Shown one piece after another: positions 1-8,024 of a stretch of 10,791 nt of DNA. Both the position numbers and the translations under genes were made by a program. Source of the stretch: Legionella longbeachae (GTDB taxonomy: Bacteria > Pseudomonadota > Gammaproteobacteria > Legionellales > Legionellaceae); assembly GCA_016191305.1 (NCBI GenBank), contig JACPOX010000157.1, positions 1-10,791 on the forward strand, in the 5' to 3' direction. The stretch's first letter is position 1, and each line of letters starts with the position of its first letter. The notes under the pieces are model-generated. The model saw only the letters and a list, made by a program, of their open reading frames with translations, ran no database searches and was not told where the DNA came from.

Positions 1-1687
1 AGGAATAAAGCCCGAACTTTTTGATCGGTTAAAAGCTCAAGCCAAAATTCAAAAAGAGAGCATTGGCAAAGATATTCCTGCTTATCAGTTAATTCATTAT
101 GAAAATGGAAAAAAGCAAGGATTGGCTCTGCTACCACCTAAATCCAAAAATGATATTTTTTTTGATATCGAAGGTTTTCCTTTAGAAGATGGAGGTTTGG
201 AATATCTTTGGGGTGTGACTTATTTTAATGAGAAGAATCAACGCAAATATATGGATTTTTGGGCACATGACAAAGATCAGGAAAAAGAAAGTTTTAGAGC
301 ATTTGTTGAATGGGTTTATAAAAGATGGCAGCAAGATCCTTCTATGCATATTTATCATTATGCAAGCTATGAAATTACTGCTTGCAGGAAGTTAATGAGT
401 CGATATGGGGTATGTGAGTATGAAGTCGATCAATTGTTACGCAATGAAGTATTTGTTGATTTATATAAAATTGTAAAAGCGGCGCTCTTAATAGGGGAGC
501 CGCGTTACTCAATCAAAAATGTGGAACATTTATACCGGGCTAAACGTGATACAGATGTAAGTTCGGGTGGCGATTCAGTAGTTGTTTATGAGCGATGGCG
601 AGAAAATCCTGATGGCGATACTTGGCAAACATCAAAGATATTAAACGATATTCGTTCCTATAATATTGATGATTGTAACTCTACTCAAGAATTGGTTAGC
701 TGGTTAAGAGATAAACAAGAAGTCAGTGGTATTTGTTTTCTTGGCAAAACAGAACTGATCGAATCTGAAATTAAAGAAGAAATGAATGAGCGTATTAAAC
801 TTCGCGACAGATTGCTTGAACGCGCTTCGCAATTGCATATCGAAGGTCAGGAACAGTTATCTAAAATTCATTCTGTTATTGCTTGGTCAATCGAATTTCA
901 TCGCCGTGAATCCAAGCCTGTTTTTTGGCGATTATTTGATCGATTAGGTTTAAGTAAAGAAGAGTTATTTGAGGATATAGATTGCTTAGCTTTTTGTCAG
1001 CGAACTGAAAAACCACCTTATAAATCTACTCCCAAAGCCCGAAATTTAGTGTATCAATATTCATTTGATCCAGATCAAGAATTCAAAGGTAATGCAAAAG
1101 AATATTATCTGTTAGGTAATGAGACACCTGATGGTAAAAATTTAAAGGTTATTTGTCATGATGAAGGCAGTGATTTAGAGCATGGGATTATTGCACTGCA
1201 AATAAAAAATGAACCGGATAGTTTGATTACCTTAATTCCAAATGAATATGTTAATCCTGATCCAATACCACAAGCAATTACAAAACAGGCAGAGGCATTT
1301 GCAAAAGGGATGCTTGCAGAAACGGCTATAGTTGATTTTCTAGGTAAATCTATTCCTAGAATCATCGGGCATATTTCAGGGCAAGCCATAGCCCCTAGCC
1401 ATGATCCGCAACAACGAATGAATGAAATCATTCAGGCAGTTATTAATCTGGATAACAGTTATCTTACCATTCAAGGTCCTCCTGGTGCTGGTAAGACGTA
1501 TACAGGTAAACATTTGATTGCTGAGCTGATTAAAATAGGCAAAAGAGTAGGTATATCGTCCAATAGCCATAAAGCCATAAATAATTTATTGATTAACACT
1601 GTACAACCGCTTGGGGCTTTTCTAGAGATGAGCTTGAACATATGTTTGATTATCTTTTCATCGATGAAGCAGGGCAGGTTAGTGTAG
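1..1687 (+). pseudogene. TM0106-type RecB-like nuclease/helicase, 5' fragment (partial at window edge, frameshifted)
   Basis: The frame is already open at base 2, so the true start lies outside the window; the TTG at 122 is not a credible start. The first part is an RNase H-like nuclease domain: an acidic DIEG motif (164-175), then HYASYE, FVDLYK, YSIKNVE and YNIDDC motifs up to about 680. This pattern is known from TM0106-type and YprB-like predicted nucleases. A linker follows, then a superfamily 1 helicase core with Walker A GPPGAGKT at 1475-1498 and the motif SNSHKAINNLL right after it. The family normally has several tens of residues before the Walker B motif. Here the frame instead runs into about 30 unrelated residues and a stop at 1685-1687, while Walker B continues in another frame. 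I infer one gene broken by an out-of-frame internal deletion. The likely ancestral role is DNA or RNA processing. Confidence 0.82.
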
Positions 1688-2466
1688 CAAATTTGATTGC
1701 TATGAGCAGATCAACTGCCAATATCATTTTAATGGGTGATCAAATGCAATTGGGTCAACCTTCTCAAGGTAGCCATCCTGGGGACAGCGGATTATCCATT
1801 TTGGATTACTTATTACATTCGACTCCAACGATCCCTGATTCGATGGGGGTATTTTTGGGAACAACGTATCGAATGCATTCGGCAGTTAATCAATTTATCA
1901 GCGAGGCTATATATGAAGGTAAACTTGAAACTGCTCCAGAAAATGATGATCAATTAATAATTATCCCACTTGGTTATAATGGTATTTTGAACAAAGAGGC
2001 TGGCATAATCCCTGTTCCAGTAATTCATGAGGGTAATACTCAAGCCAGTGATGAAGAAGTTGAGCAAATTATTTCTTTAGCACGTGAATTGCTAGGAAGA
2101 ACTTTTAAAGCCAAAAATGGACGCCAAAAAACGATTGATTGGGAAGATATACTTTTTGTTGCTCCCTATAATTTTCAGGTTAATAAACTAAAAGTTGCTC
2201 TTGGAGATAAAGCTAGAGTGGGTAGTGTTGACAAATTCCAGGGACAAGAAGCGCCGATTGTATTTTTAAGTATGTGTGCAAGCAATGCTCATGAGTCGCC
2301 TAGGGGCTTAAATTTCCTTTTTGATAAGAATCGTATGAACGTTGCAGTATCAAGAGCGCAATGCATGGCTGTTATTGTGTATTCTCCGGCATTATTGGAA
2401 TCAGTGCCAACTAATATTGAACAAATCACTATGATGAATATGTTTTGCCAATTAGTAAAATCTTAA
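1597..2466 (+). pseudogene. TM0106-type nuclease/helicase, 3' fragment (superfamily 1 helicase motifs II-VI)
   Basis: This is the downstream part of the same gene, in a different frame from the 5' fragment. Family-like sequence is readable from about 1603 (TTAWGFSRDEL), upstream of the first ATG at 1642, which shows that the ATG is internal and not a real start. Motifs in order: Walker B FIDEAGQ (D at 1663), motif III GDQMQLGQP, TYRMHSAVNQF (motif IV region), VGSVDKFQGQEAP (motif V) and NRMNVAVSRAQ (motif VI with the arginine finger). These are the DNA2/NAM7-type helicase C-terminal motifs in full. Without the Walker A segment, which sits in the other frame, this fragment cannot hydrolyse ATP alone. 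The gene ends with TAA at 2464-2466 and converges on the GIY-YIG gene 40 bases downstream. Confidence 0.82.
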
Positions 2467-2506
2467 ATCTAAAAGTGCAGATGAAGCGGAATTGATGCTC
2501 CTTTGT

Positions 2507-2803
2507 TTAAAACACATTTGTTAGCAGGTTAATTAAAAGATCAGAGTGGGGGTTTTGTACTAGATCCTCTTTTTGAGTTTTAGAAAGTGTTTTGATGTAA
2601 CGTTCGATGCGCATTGCTATTGACTTATGTCCCTTAACTTCCCAACTTTGAGCAATTGAGGTAGGTTTGAAGCTTCTCGTATACTTACTACCTTTTCCTG
2701 CAAGATGCTCTTGGAAGCGTTTTTCAAGATTGTCTGTATATCCTGTGTAATAGCTTTGATTGCTACATCGTAAAATATAAACCCAGTATATTTTTTCGCA
2801 CAT
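2507..2803 (-). CDS. GIY-YIG domain nuclease-like protein
   Basis: This is a 98-residue single-domain protein of the small GIY-YIG family (UPF0213/YhbQ-like size). The GIY equivalent is VYI at residues 8-10 and the YIG equivalent is YTG at 19-21. The conserved Arg is R29, a His follows at 33, and the metal-binding Glu is probably E67 in RIERYIKTL, so the catalytic set looks intact. Family members cut DNA by a single-metal mechanism, but the role of small stand-alone members is poorly known. I chose the ATG at 2803. The frame can extend to a TTG at 2824, but the added residues precede the domain and have no support. Neither start has a clear Shine-Dalgarno site. The gene converges on the broken helicase gene and diverges from the 174-residue gene at 2973. 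Confidence 0.85.
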   Translation of the reverse strand: MCEKIYWVYILRCSNQSYYTGYTDNLEKRFQEHLAGKGSKYTRSFKPTSIAQSWEVKGHKSIAMRIERYIKTLSKTQKEDLVQNPHSDLLINLLTNVF

Positions 2804-2884
2804 TTTGCTAAATATAATAATCAAATTTGAATTAGATCGACTATAGCGAGTTGCGCAACACTAAGCAAATAAGTAGAGGTATCC

Positions 2885-2954
2885 TTAAGAAGGAGATATT
2901 AATTATATTGCAATCCAGGATAAATTTGGTGGTAATATTCACTTCAATTTTTAA
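2885..2954 (+). other. Strong Shine-Dalgarno-like site and short open stretch without a normal start codon
   Basis: AAGAAGGAGATAT lies at about 2887-2899 and is the best ribosome-binding sequence in the window, yet no ATG or GTG follows at a usable distance. The frame after it is open for some twenty codons and ends IAIQDKFGGNIHFNF, then TAA at 2952-2954. Its only possible early starts would be ATT at 2898 or 2907. A TTG at 2908 opens a different 16-codon frame ending at 2958. It could be a leader peptide for the gene at 2973, the remnant of a lost gene, or chance. I cannot decide between these. Confidence 0.25.
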
Positions 2955-2972
2955 ATAGGAACTGAAATATAG

Positions 2973-3497
2973 ATGTCTACTAAGAAAAAACTTCTACGTA
3001 TTAATGTCGAAACTCTTGTACTAGTTGCTGTTTGGGAAAATCCATTCATTTTTCAAGGATGTATTAAAATTACTGAATTACATGAGAACAATGAGGTTCT
3101 CTACTACTTTAGGTGTCAATCTAATCATAAAAAACAAAATGATATTCTAAATAATGATTTTTCATCTGACGATTATGAGTTGACACATTTATACAATGAA
3201 TTAGGCTTTATTCCGTTAAGTGTGATAGACCCAATAAAGGAATACGCATTGGATATGATGAAATATGCTCTGCATATCACTTTAAGAGAAATGATATCTA
3301 GTAGGAAGCTACATTTTACATCGATTGATGATATAGCAATGCAAGCTATGATTAATAAAATTAAGCCGATTTTGAATAAAGAATTAGCTTTACCTGATGA
3401 TGAACATATTGGATTTGCAGTAGCTATGGATTTTTCCCCTCAAGAAGAGATGGGACGTTTGGCTGTATTAGCATTACTTAACAAATTAGAAAATTAA
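2973..3497 (+). CDS. Hypothetical protein, 174 residues
   Basis: I do not recognise this protein. It is a complete frame starting at ATG 2973, with a weak AGGA 12 bases upstream. It has no signal peptide or membrane segment and looks soluble. The first 60 residues look strand-rich (LVLVAVWENPFIFQG, NEVLYYFRCQSN). An acidic stretch DFSSDDYE and a largely helical second half follow, including IKEYALDMMKYALHITLREM and a closing helix MGRLAVLALLNKLEN. Base and codon use match the neighbouring genes. It stands alone between divergent and convergent neighbours, so context gives no function. A species-restricted protein of the same lineage is the most likely description. Confidence 0.7.
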   Translation: MSTKKKLLRINVETLVLVAVWENPFIFQGCIKITELHENNEVLYYFRCQSNHKKQNDILNNDFSSDDYELTHLYNELGFIPLSVIDPIKEYALDMMKYALHITLREMISSRKLHFTSIDDIAMQAMINKIKPILNKELALPDDEHIGFAVAMDFSPQEEMGRLAVLALLNKLEN

Positions 3498-3523
3498 GAA
3501 CACTCTCATCTAGGATTCTTTGT

Positions 3524-3554
3524 GTGGAATTAAGTGCATATTCCACTGTATTTC
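3524..3554. terminator. Weak candidate hairpin between convergent genes
   Basis: GTGGAAT (3524-3530) and ATTCCAC (3540-3546) form a 7-bp stem with a 9-base loop in the 56-bp gap between the 174-residue gene and the ABC exporter gene. On the + strand it is followed by TGTATTTCTATTT, which is U-rich but interrupted. The position suits a terminator for the + gene, but the stem is AT-rich and the tract is poor. Confidence 0.35.
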
Positions 3555-5326
3555 TATTTAATAAATCCGCTTGACTGATGTGTCCAATAATTATAATAAG
3601 CTCCCTGAATTGCTAGTAATTCATTATGCGTTCCTGACTCTATAATTTGACCATTTTCAAGCACTATGATTTTATCCATGGCTTTTAGTGTAGATAATCG
3701 ATGTGCAATAATGAGCGCTGTTTTATCTTCGAGTAAGGTTTCCAATGCCTCATGTATTGCTTGCTCTGTTGCGGAATCCAATGCAGAAGTTGCTTCATCA
3801 AACAATAAAATAGGGGTATTTTTTAAAATTGCACGAGCAATGGCGATACGTTGCCGTTGACCTCCTGACAATTTTACACCTTGCTCACCGATAATGGTGT
3901 CATATTGGTGCTCTAATGAACTAATAAAATCATGGCACTTGGCTTTTTTAGCAGCTGCGATGACCTCTTCTTTGCTAACTTGTCCACAACCATAAGCAAT
4001 ATTTTCAAAAATGCTGCGATGAAATAAATTTAAATGTTGTGGAACAATAGCAATCTGACTACGTAATGATTTCATAGTAAAGTGGACAAGATCGATCCCG
4101 TCTATCTCTATACTACCTTCATTGATATCGTATAAGCGCATAATGAGCTTCATTAATGTTGTCTTGCCAGCGCCAGAGCTGCCAACAATCCCAATCTTTT
4201 GTTGAGTATGAATGGACAAACTAAAATTTTTAAAAACTGGCTGCTGAGAAGGATAAGAGAAGTTGATGTTTTTGATTTCAATATTCCCTTTGGATATTCT
4301 ATGGCTGGAGGCATCTTCCGTGTCGGCTACATCGGGGTGAAGGGTCAATAAATTTAACCCGTCTTTTAATAAACCAATATTATAAATGAACTCTAAAAAG
4401 CAATTGCCGAGACTGCTGGTTAAACCGGCAATGGCTGTGACTGCCGTCATGACAAATACCACTTCACCAATACTCACTAGATGGTTTTTGTATCCAATGA
4501 TGGAACCAATTAGATAAAATGCAACGAGCGCATTCATTGCAAGATGCTGTAAAAACATGACCTTATTGGCATGGCGATTGCGGAGGCGTTCTTTGTCAAT
4601 CAAATCATTCATATTTTGTTTGAGCAATTTTGTTTCTTGGTCAAAAGCGGCGTTATGAATAACGGATGGAACATTCCCAATTATATCTACAATATGACCA
4701 TTAAAAACACTGCAGCTTTCTGCAAATGTAGAGGCTTTCATTTGCCCAACTTTGGCCGATTGATAAGTATAAAGGATAATGGTTACTCCCCAACCCCAGA
4801 GCACAATGCCAAAATAAGGGATGACAGTGGACAATAGAATACCGGTGATCAAAATGGCTAAGGATTGAGGGAAAATCGTAAAAAATAAATTAACTATGAC
4901 TGGCTCTAATCCTATGCAAGCATTCATCACTTTATTAGATAAAAATCCTGATTTTTTGGCTTCAAAATAATCGATGGATTGTTTCCCTAGATGAGAAAAT
5001 AAGTTGTTTACCATCTCGGATTTATATGCGGGTATGCTGAGGAGGGAGAATAAGCCGCTGGCATAATAGCCAATACTTCGCAAAACGTGGATGCTTACAT
5101 ATAAGCACAATGGTACAAGCACAAATGAATATACAGAAACAGATTCAAGGCCATGAGTTTTGATTCTGTCGATAATAACGCCAAACAAGTAGGACATATA
5201 CGGCAATGTAAATGCCCAAAAAAGTCCAAAAGCAACAAAAAAGAAGGTGCTCTTTTTGTGTTGACGCATATAGTCAAATAATAAATTCAATACGCTTGGT
5301 GTTCTATTGTGCTTATTTTGGATCAT
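3554..5326 (-). CDS. ABC exporter half-transporter (fused membrane and ATPase domains)
   Basis: This 590-residue protein has the normal length and order of a type IV (MsbA-like) ABC exporter half-transporter, which works as a homodimer in the inner membrane. Residues 25-320 form the transmembrane domain, with hydrophobic segments near 26-52, 65-88, 145-188 and 263-310. The ATPase domain has Walker A GSSGAGKT (382-389), Q-loop Q430, signature LSGGQ (486-490), Walker B ILLFDE (506-511), D-loop SALD (514-517) and H-loop H542. All ATPase motifs are intact, so the protein should be active. The substrate cannot be read from sequence; lipid, drug or peptide export are all possible. The start ATG (5324-5326) has a GGGAAAG-like site a few bases upstream. 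The gene is monocistronic and divergent from the toxin-antitoxin pair. No peptidase domain, membrane-fusion partner or bacteriocin gene lies beside it. Confidence 0.93.
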   Translation of the reverse strand: MIQNKHNRTPSVLNLLFDYMRQHKKSTFFFVAFGLFWAFTLPYMSYLFGVIIDRIKTHGLESVSVYSFVLVPLCLYVSIHVLRSIGYYASGLFSLLSIPAYKSEMVNNLFSHLGKQSIDYFEAKKSGFLSNKVMNACIGLEPVIVNLFFTIFPQSLAILITGILLSTVIPYFGIVLWGWGVTIILYTYQSAKVGQMKASTFAESCSVFNGHIVDIIGNVPSVIHNAAFDQETKLLKQNMNDLIDKERLRNRHANKVMFLQHLAMNALVAFYLIGSIIGYKNHLVSIGEVVFVMTAVTAIAGLTSSLGNCFLEFIYNIGLLKDGLNLLTLHPDVADTEDASSHRISKGNIEIKNINFSYPSQQPVFKNFSLSIHTQQKIGIVGSSGAGKTTLMKLIMRLYDINEGSIEIDGIDLVHFTMKSLRSQIAIVPQHLNLFHRSIFENIAYGCGQVSKEEVIAAAKKAKCHDFISSLEHQYDTIIGEQGVKLSGGQRQRIAIARAILKNTPILLFDEATSALDSATEQAIHEALETLLEDKTALIIAHRLSTLKAMDKIIVLENGQIIESGTHNELLAIQGAYYNYWTHQSSGFIK

Positions 5327-5423
5327 AATTCTTTCCCAAAATTAGGGCTCTAAGGGGCAACTGCTTTTTTAAGAATAACCATTATATAGTATAAAGTTAA
5401 GAAAACTCCCATTTAATTTTATT

Positions 5424-5432
5424 TGCTGTAAT
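5424..5432 (+). promoter_or_regulatory. Candidate extended -10 promoter for the toxin-antitoxin pair
   Basis: TGCTGTAAT matches the extended -10 pattern TGNTATAAT with one mismatch and lies about 40 bases before the antitoxin start. No convincing -35 box is seen, as is usual for extended -10 promoters. A second AT-rich -10-like stretch (TATAGT, 5385-5390) lies further up and could serve either direction. Position and match are the only support. Confidence 0.35.
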
Positions 5433-5454
5433 GTCTTTATGTAGACAAATGTCT
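5431..5454. promoter_or_regulatory. Candidate autoregulatory operator with three ATGTCT/AGACA half-sites
   Basis: Half-sites TGTCT (5432-5436), inverted AGACA (5443-5447) and TGTCT (5450-5454) are packed into 23 bases. The two outer copies are direct ATGTCT repeats 18 bases apart, and the inner pair forms an inverted repeat with a 2-base spacer. The cluster overlaps the expected transcription start and ends 19 bases before the antitoxin ATG. Antitoxins of this family commonly repress their own promoter, so operator function is a reasonable inference. Confidence 0.42.
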
Positions 5455-5473
5455 CCTTGAGAACTATAATGTA

Positions 5474-5794
5474 ATGGAAACTAATCTTGTAGCACGTTTT
5501 GATTTAAAAGAAAGTGAAGCTCGCATTTTAATGGGGGATATGCCTCGCTCCACATATACTTCACATAAAGCAAAATTAAATAGAGATCAAAAAGAAAGAG
5601 TCTCTTATCTTTTAGGGATTTATAAGTCTTTACGTATATTGTTCGAAGATGGCGAGCAAGCGAGAACCTGGATTAATCGTAAAAATAACTTAGCTCCTTT
5701 TAAAGGTTTAACCCCAAAAGAATATATGCTGGAAGGGGGAATAGTTCGTCTTGCAGATGTGAGGAAATTTTTAGATTTTTGGAGAGGTCATTAG
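5474..5794 (+). CDS. Xre/MbcA/ParS-type antitoxin of a RES toxin-antitoxin module
   Basis: This 106-residue protein neutralises the RES toxin encoded next to it and probably binds the shared promoter. The N-terminal part (about 8-55) matches the DNA-binding region of these antitoxins: a helix FDLKESEARILMG, then PRSTYTSHKAKLNRDQKERVS, reading into LLGIYKSLRILF. The C-terminal part (about 60-106) is the toxin-binding domain with ARTWINRKN, PKEYMLEGG and VRKFLDFWRGH. The start at ATG 5474 is forced, because the frame above it has no ATG, GTG or TTG before a stop at 5429. The protein is therefore at the short end of the family, and its N-terminal arm is trimmed. A GAGA sequence 11 bases upstream is a weak ribosome site. 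It is followed after one base by the toxin gene, so the two are surely co-transcribed. Confidence 0.88.
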   Translation: METNLVARFDLKESEARILMGDMPRSTYTSHKAKLNRDQKERVSYLLGIYKSLRILFEDGEQARTWINRKNNLAPFKGLTPKEYMLEGGIVRLADVRKFLDFWRGH

Positions 5795-5795
5795 G

Positions 5796-6470
5796 ATGTA
5801 TTCCTATAAGGATTTTAGTGAAAAGGTGCATCGATTAATACCCTCTAAGTTTCCGCCTATAACTGTATTTGATTGGGCAGACTCTAAAGAAGAACTCGAA
5901 CAAATAGCTCTTCTTGAAGGTTTAACTAATGAAAGGATTCTTGCAGAGTTTGGTAAAATCAATTTGATAGATAAAGAAGATTGGATCAGTGGGCCCGGGT
6001 CGACTCCGATTATGGCAGCTTTTACACATATTGGATTTGAATCACGATTTAGTGATGGTAGTTTTGGTATTTATTATGCTGCTTCATCACTCGAAACAGC
6101 AATAAAGGAGACTAGTTTTCATCGAGAAAGGTTTTATAGGGCTTCAAATGAAAAACCTTGCTCAATCTCAATGAGAGAATATGTGGCTAGTATAAAAAAA
6201 CCTTTAATAGATATTACCGATAAAAAGTATAAAGAATTATTTCATCCTGATCCCGCTTATTACAGTAAAAGTCAGGAATTTGGCAAAAAAATTTGTGAAA
6301 AAAAAGAATGGGGTTTGCTTTATCCCAGCGTAAGAAATTTAAACGGCTTATGTATGGCTGTATTAAGACCTCCTGCACTCACTATACCAAAACAGGGATG
6401 TCATTTAAGATATATTTGGGATGGTGAAAAAATATCCGATGTTTATAAAGAAAGTAAAATTACAAATTAG
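5796..6470 (+). CDS. RES-domain toxin (NAD+ phosphorylase family)
   Basis: This 224-residue protein is a full-length RES-domain toxin. Characterised members (such as MbcT) degrade cellular NAD+ and so stop growth or kill unless bound by antitoxin; ParT instead modifies a target with ADP-ribose. Family signatures in order are HRLIPSKFPP (12-21), a conserved block SGPGSTPIMAAFTH (65-78), RFSDGSFGIYYAASSLETAIKET (84-106, split here by family residues R84, E100 and E105), HRERF, and LLYPSVRNLNG (174-184) with S178. R84, E105 and S178 are the best candidates for the Arg, Glu and Ser that name the domain. All are present, so the toxin looks functional. The ATG starts one base after the antitoxin stop and has GGAGAGG upstream inside the antitoxin end. 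The gene converges on the hydrolase gene with only 19 bases between and no terminator there. Confidence 0.92.
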   Translation: MYSYKDFSEKVHRLIPSKFPPITVFDWADSKEELEQIALLEGLTNERILAEFGKINLIDKEDWISGPGSTPIMAAFTHIGFESRFSDGSFGIYYAASSLETAIKETSFHRERFYRASNEKPCSISMREYVASIKKPLIDITDKKYKELFHPDPAYYSKSQEFGKKICEKKEWGLLYPSVRNLNGLCMAVLRPPALTIPKQGCHLRYIWDGEKISDVYKESKITN

Positions 6471-6489
6471 ATTTCTATTGTATTTGATG

Positions 6490-7914
6490 TTAATCCACCT
6501 TTTGGCCTGTCGGTTTCACACTGATTTTTGCTGGACTAAGTTTATTAGTGATACGAGAGACCGTTCTATCTACCCGTCGTTGAAGCATGATTTCAACCAT
6601 TACTGTTTCATTGGGATGAAGAATTTTGTTAATGTCAGCGAGTGAGGAATGAAAATCAAGTAGCCTGTAGTAGGCTAGGGCTTGGTCACTTGACTCTGGG
6701 TATGCTTTAATCCTGAACCCTAGATTACCTTGCATTTTTGGGTTATTAATCCCCGCTTCCATAATATCGTAATCAAGATAATAAGTTAGTTTTCCTCGAT
6801 TATTCAAGTTTCTCTGGCGATCTACAAAGAAACCAGTAGGAAGTGCCTGCTCGCTGTATTTTGGCCCAGCAGTTAGATAAAGATCATAATCGATAAGATG
6901 ATTTCCGCGGTCATCAATAAGCCTGAAAATAATCATAGAGTAGCGATTGGTGATGTAATCGCGCTTATAGATAAGCGTCTTCACAGTTTCTTCCTGCTCA
7001 TTTTTCTGAGTTTCTTTAGTAAGCTTATCTAGCTCTTTTGTTAATGTATTATAGGAGTTAGGATTTTTTACTTGTAGGCATCGCAGGACCCATATTGCTG
7101 TAGGATGAGTGGCTGCATTGGCCATGGTAACACTACGAATGATTCCGATATTTTTACCCGAATGCGCACATCCAGGCAGTACCCCAAATGCCATTGGCTG
7201 TGTCCTTATCATTTTGGCGACAACCAGATTTTCCCCGTTATGTCCCTCTTGGTGTAATATTAATAGACTATAATTCATATTTGTAGCAGCTACGCGTACC
7301 ACCCCATCAGAGCCAGCTTCTCCTGTGTAAGAGTTCACTGCATCATAAAGTTGGCGATCAATTTTCTGACCCGTAAGTACAAATGAATAGATGCCATGAG
7401 CAGTACAATTGTAATCAAGCCAACTTTCATTAAGTTGCCAGCTCATATCGCTTCCGAGCTCAAGCCAATCAAGTACATTTTGTCCCGGCTCAACACCTTC
7501 AAAAAAACTCTTTATACGACCTATCCGGGATTTACCCAGCTGAGCAAGAGCAGAACCGTGGTTGGCAGGGGCTAGCATAATAAGATGGCTCAATGGACAT
7601 TGGGCTAGATTATTCTTAAAGTATAAATCCATCCATTTTCGAACAATAGGCCCACCGGTAGAATGAGTAATACAAGCAAAACGCTCCTCAGCTCGTAGTT
7701 TATCTGCAATTTCATCCCGTATTGCCTGATCCAATGCACGCGCTATATCATCCACCGTTATTGTATCGTCAAAACTGATATAACTCCCAAGATAAATATT
7801 GCCGACTTGAATATCCAGCTTTCCAATTTGGCTCTGACTTTCAAGCCATTGAGGAAGCTCGCCATACGTATTGGTATGTGTGACACTCCAACCATGGACG
7901 AAGATAACAATCAT
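6490..7914 (-). CDS. Alpha/beta hydrolase, lipase/esterase-like, with a long unassigned C-terminal region
   Basis: This 474-residue protein has an N-terminal alpha/beta hydrolase fold. The oxyanion-hole motif is FVHGW (5-9), the nucleophile elbow HSTGG puts Ser at 85, and LAPANHGSALA (114-124) is typical of lipase and PGAP1-like enzymes. SDGVV (D203) and CAHSG (H251) are likely to complete the triad. Residues from about 285 to 474 first contain a charged helical stretch (LTKELDKLTKETQKNEQEE). A probably strand-rich region that I cannot assign follows. No signal peptide is seen, so secretion by the general pathway is unlikely. I chose ATG 7914 because AAGGAG lies 4 bases upstream on the minus strand; the frame extends to a TTG at 8043, but that would overlap the divergent gene. 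Substrate is unknown: phospholipid or ester hydrolysis is inferred. A type IV secreted lipase of the SidB kind is a possibility I cannot test. Confidence 0.85.
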   Translation of the reverse strand: MIVIFVHGWSVTHTNTYGELPQWLESQSQIGKLDIQVGNIYLGSYISFDDTITVDDIARALDQAIRDEIADKLRAEERFACITHSTGGPIVRKWMDLYFKNNLAQCPLSHLIMLAPANHGSALAQLGKSRIGRIKSFFEGVEPGQNVLDWLELGSDMSWQLNESWLDYNCTAHGIYSFVLTGQKIDRQLYDAVNSYTGEAGSDGVVRVAATNMNYSLLILHQEGHNGENLVVAKMIRTQPMAFGVLPGCAHSGKNIGIIRSVTMANAATHPTAIWVLRCLQVKNPNSYNTLTKELDKLTKETQKNEQEETVKTLIYKRDYITNRYSMIIFRLIDDRGNHLIDYDLYLTAGPKYSEQALPTGFFVDRQRNLNNRGKLTYYLDYDIMEAGINNPKMQGNLGFRIKAYPESSDQALAYYRLLDFHSSLADINKILHPNETVMVEIMLQRRVDRTVSRITNKLSPAKISVKPTGQKVD

Positions 7915-7921
7915 AATGCTC

Positions 7922-7938
7922 CTTATTAATATAATAAG
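7922..7938. promoter_or_regulatory. 17-bp palindrome beside the hydrolase ribosome site (candidate operator)
   Basis: CTTATTAATATAATAAG has 7-bp perfect arms around a 3-base centre. It overlaps the minus-strand ribosome-binding sequence of the hydrolase gene and lies in the 110-bp gap shared with the LuxR-type gene. LuxR-type proteins bind palindromes of similar size, but the site is all A/T except its ends, so chance is a real alternative. In RNA it would also be a weak hairpin sequestering the ribosome site. Confidence 0.3.
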
Positions 7939-8024
7939 ATAATACTTAATTGGTGTAGAGGCGTCTCGTCTTTTATAAATTAATTTTCTGCGGTACACTT
8001 TGGGGGTGATTTTAGCTTTTATTG

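Noticed and set aside
1156..1570. Two minus-strand frames of 91 and 64 codons inside the nuclease-helicase gene.
   Set aside because: They lie opposite the helicase core and have no family features or ribosome sites; they are shadows of the real gene.
4571..4837. Plus-strand 88-codon frame within the ABC exporter gene.
   Set aside because: The opposite strand encodes a complete, motif-rich transporter domain; this frame has no independent support.
3554..5326. Bacteriocin or peptide export system built on the ABC exporter.
   Set aside because: There is no N-terminal peptidase domain, no membrane-fusion partner and no small leader-peptide gene nearby.
5991..6006. GGGCCCGGGTCGAC resembles a cloning-site cluster (ApaI, SmaI and SalI sites).
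   Set aside because: It encodes SGPGST within a block that is conserved in RES toxins and the frame is intact, so it is native coding sequence.
6421..6645. Plus-strand 74-codon frame bridging the RES toxin end and the hydrolase end.
   Set aside because: It overlaps two well-supported genes and has no recognisable features.
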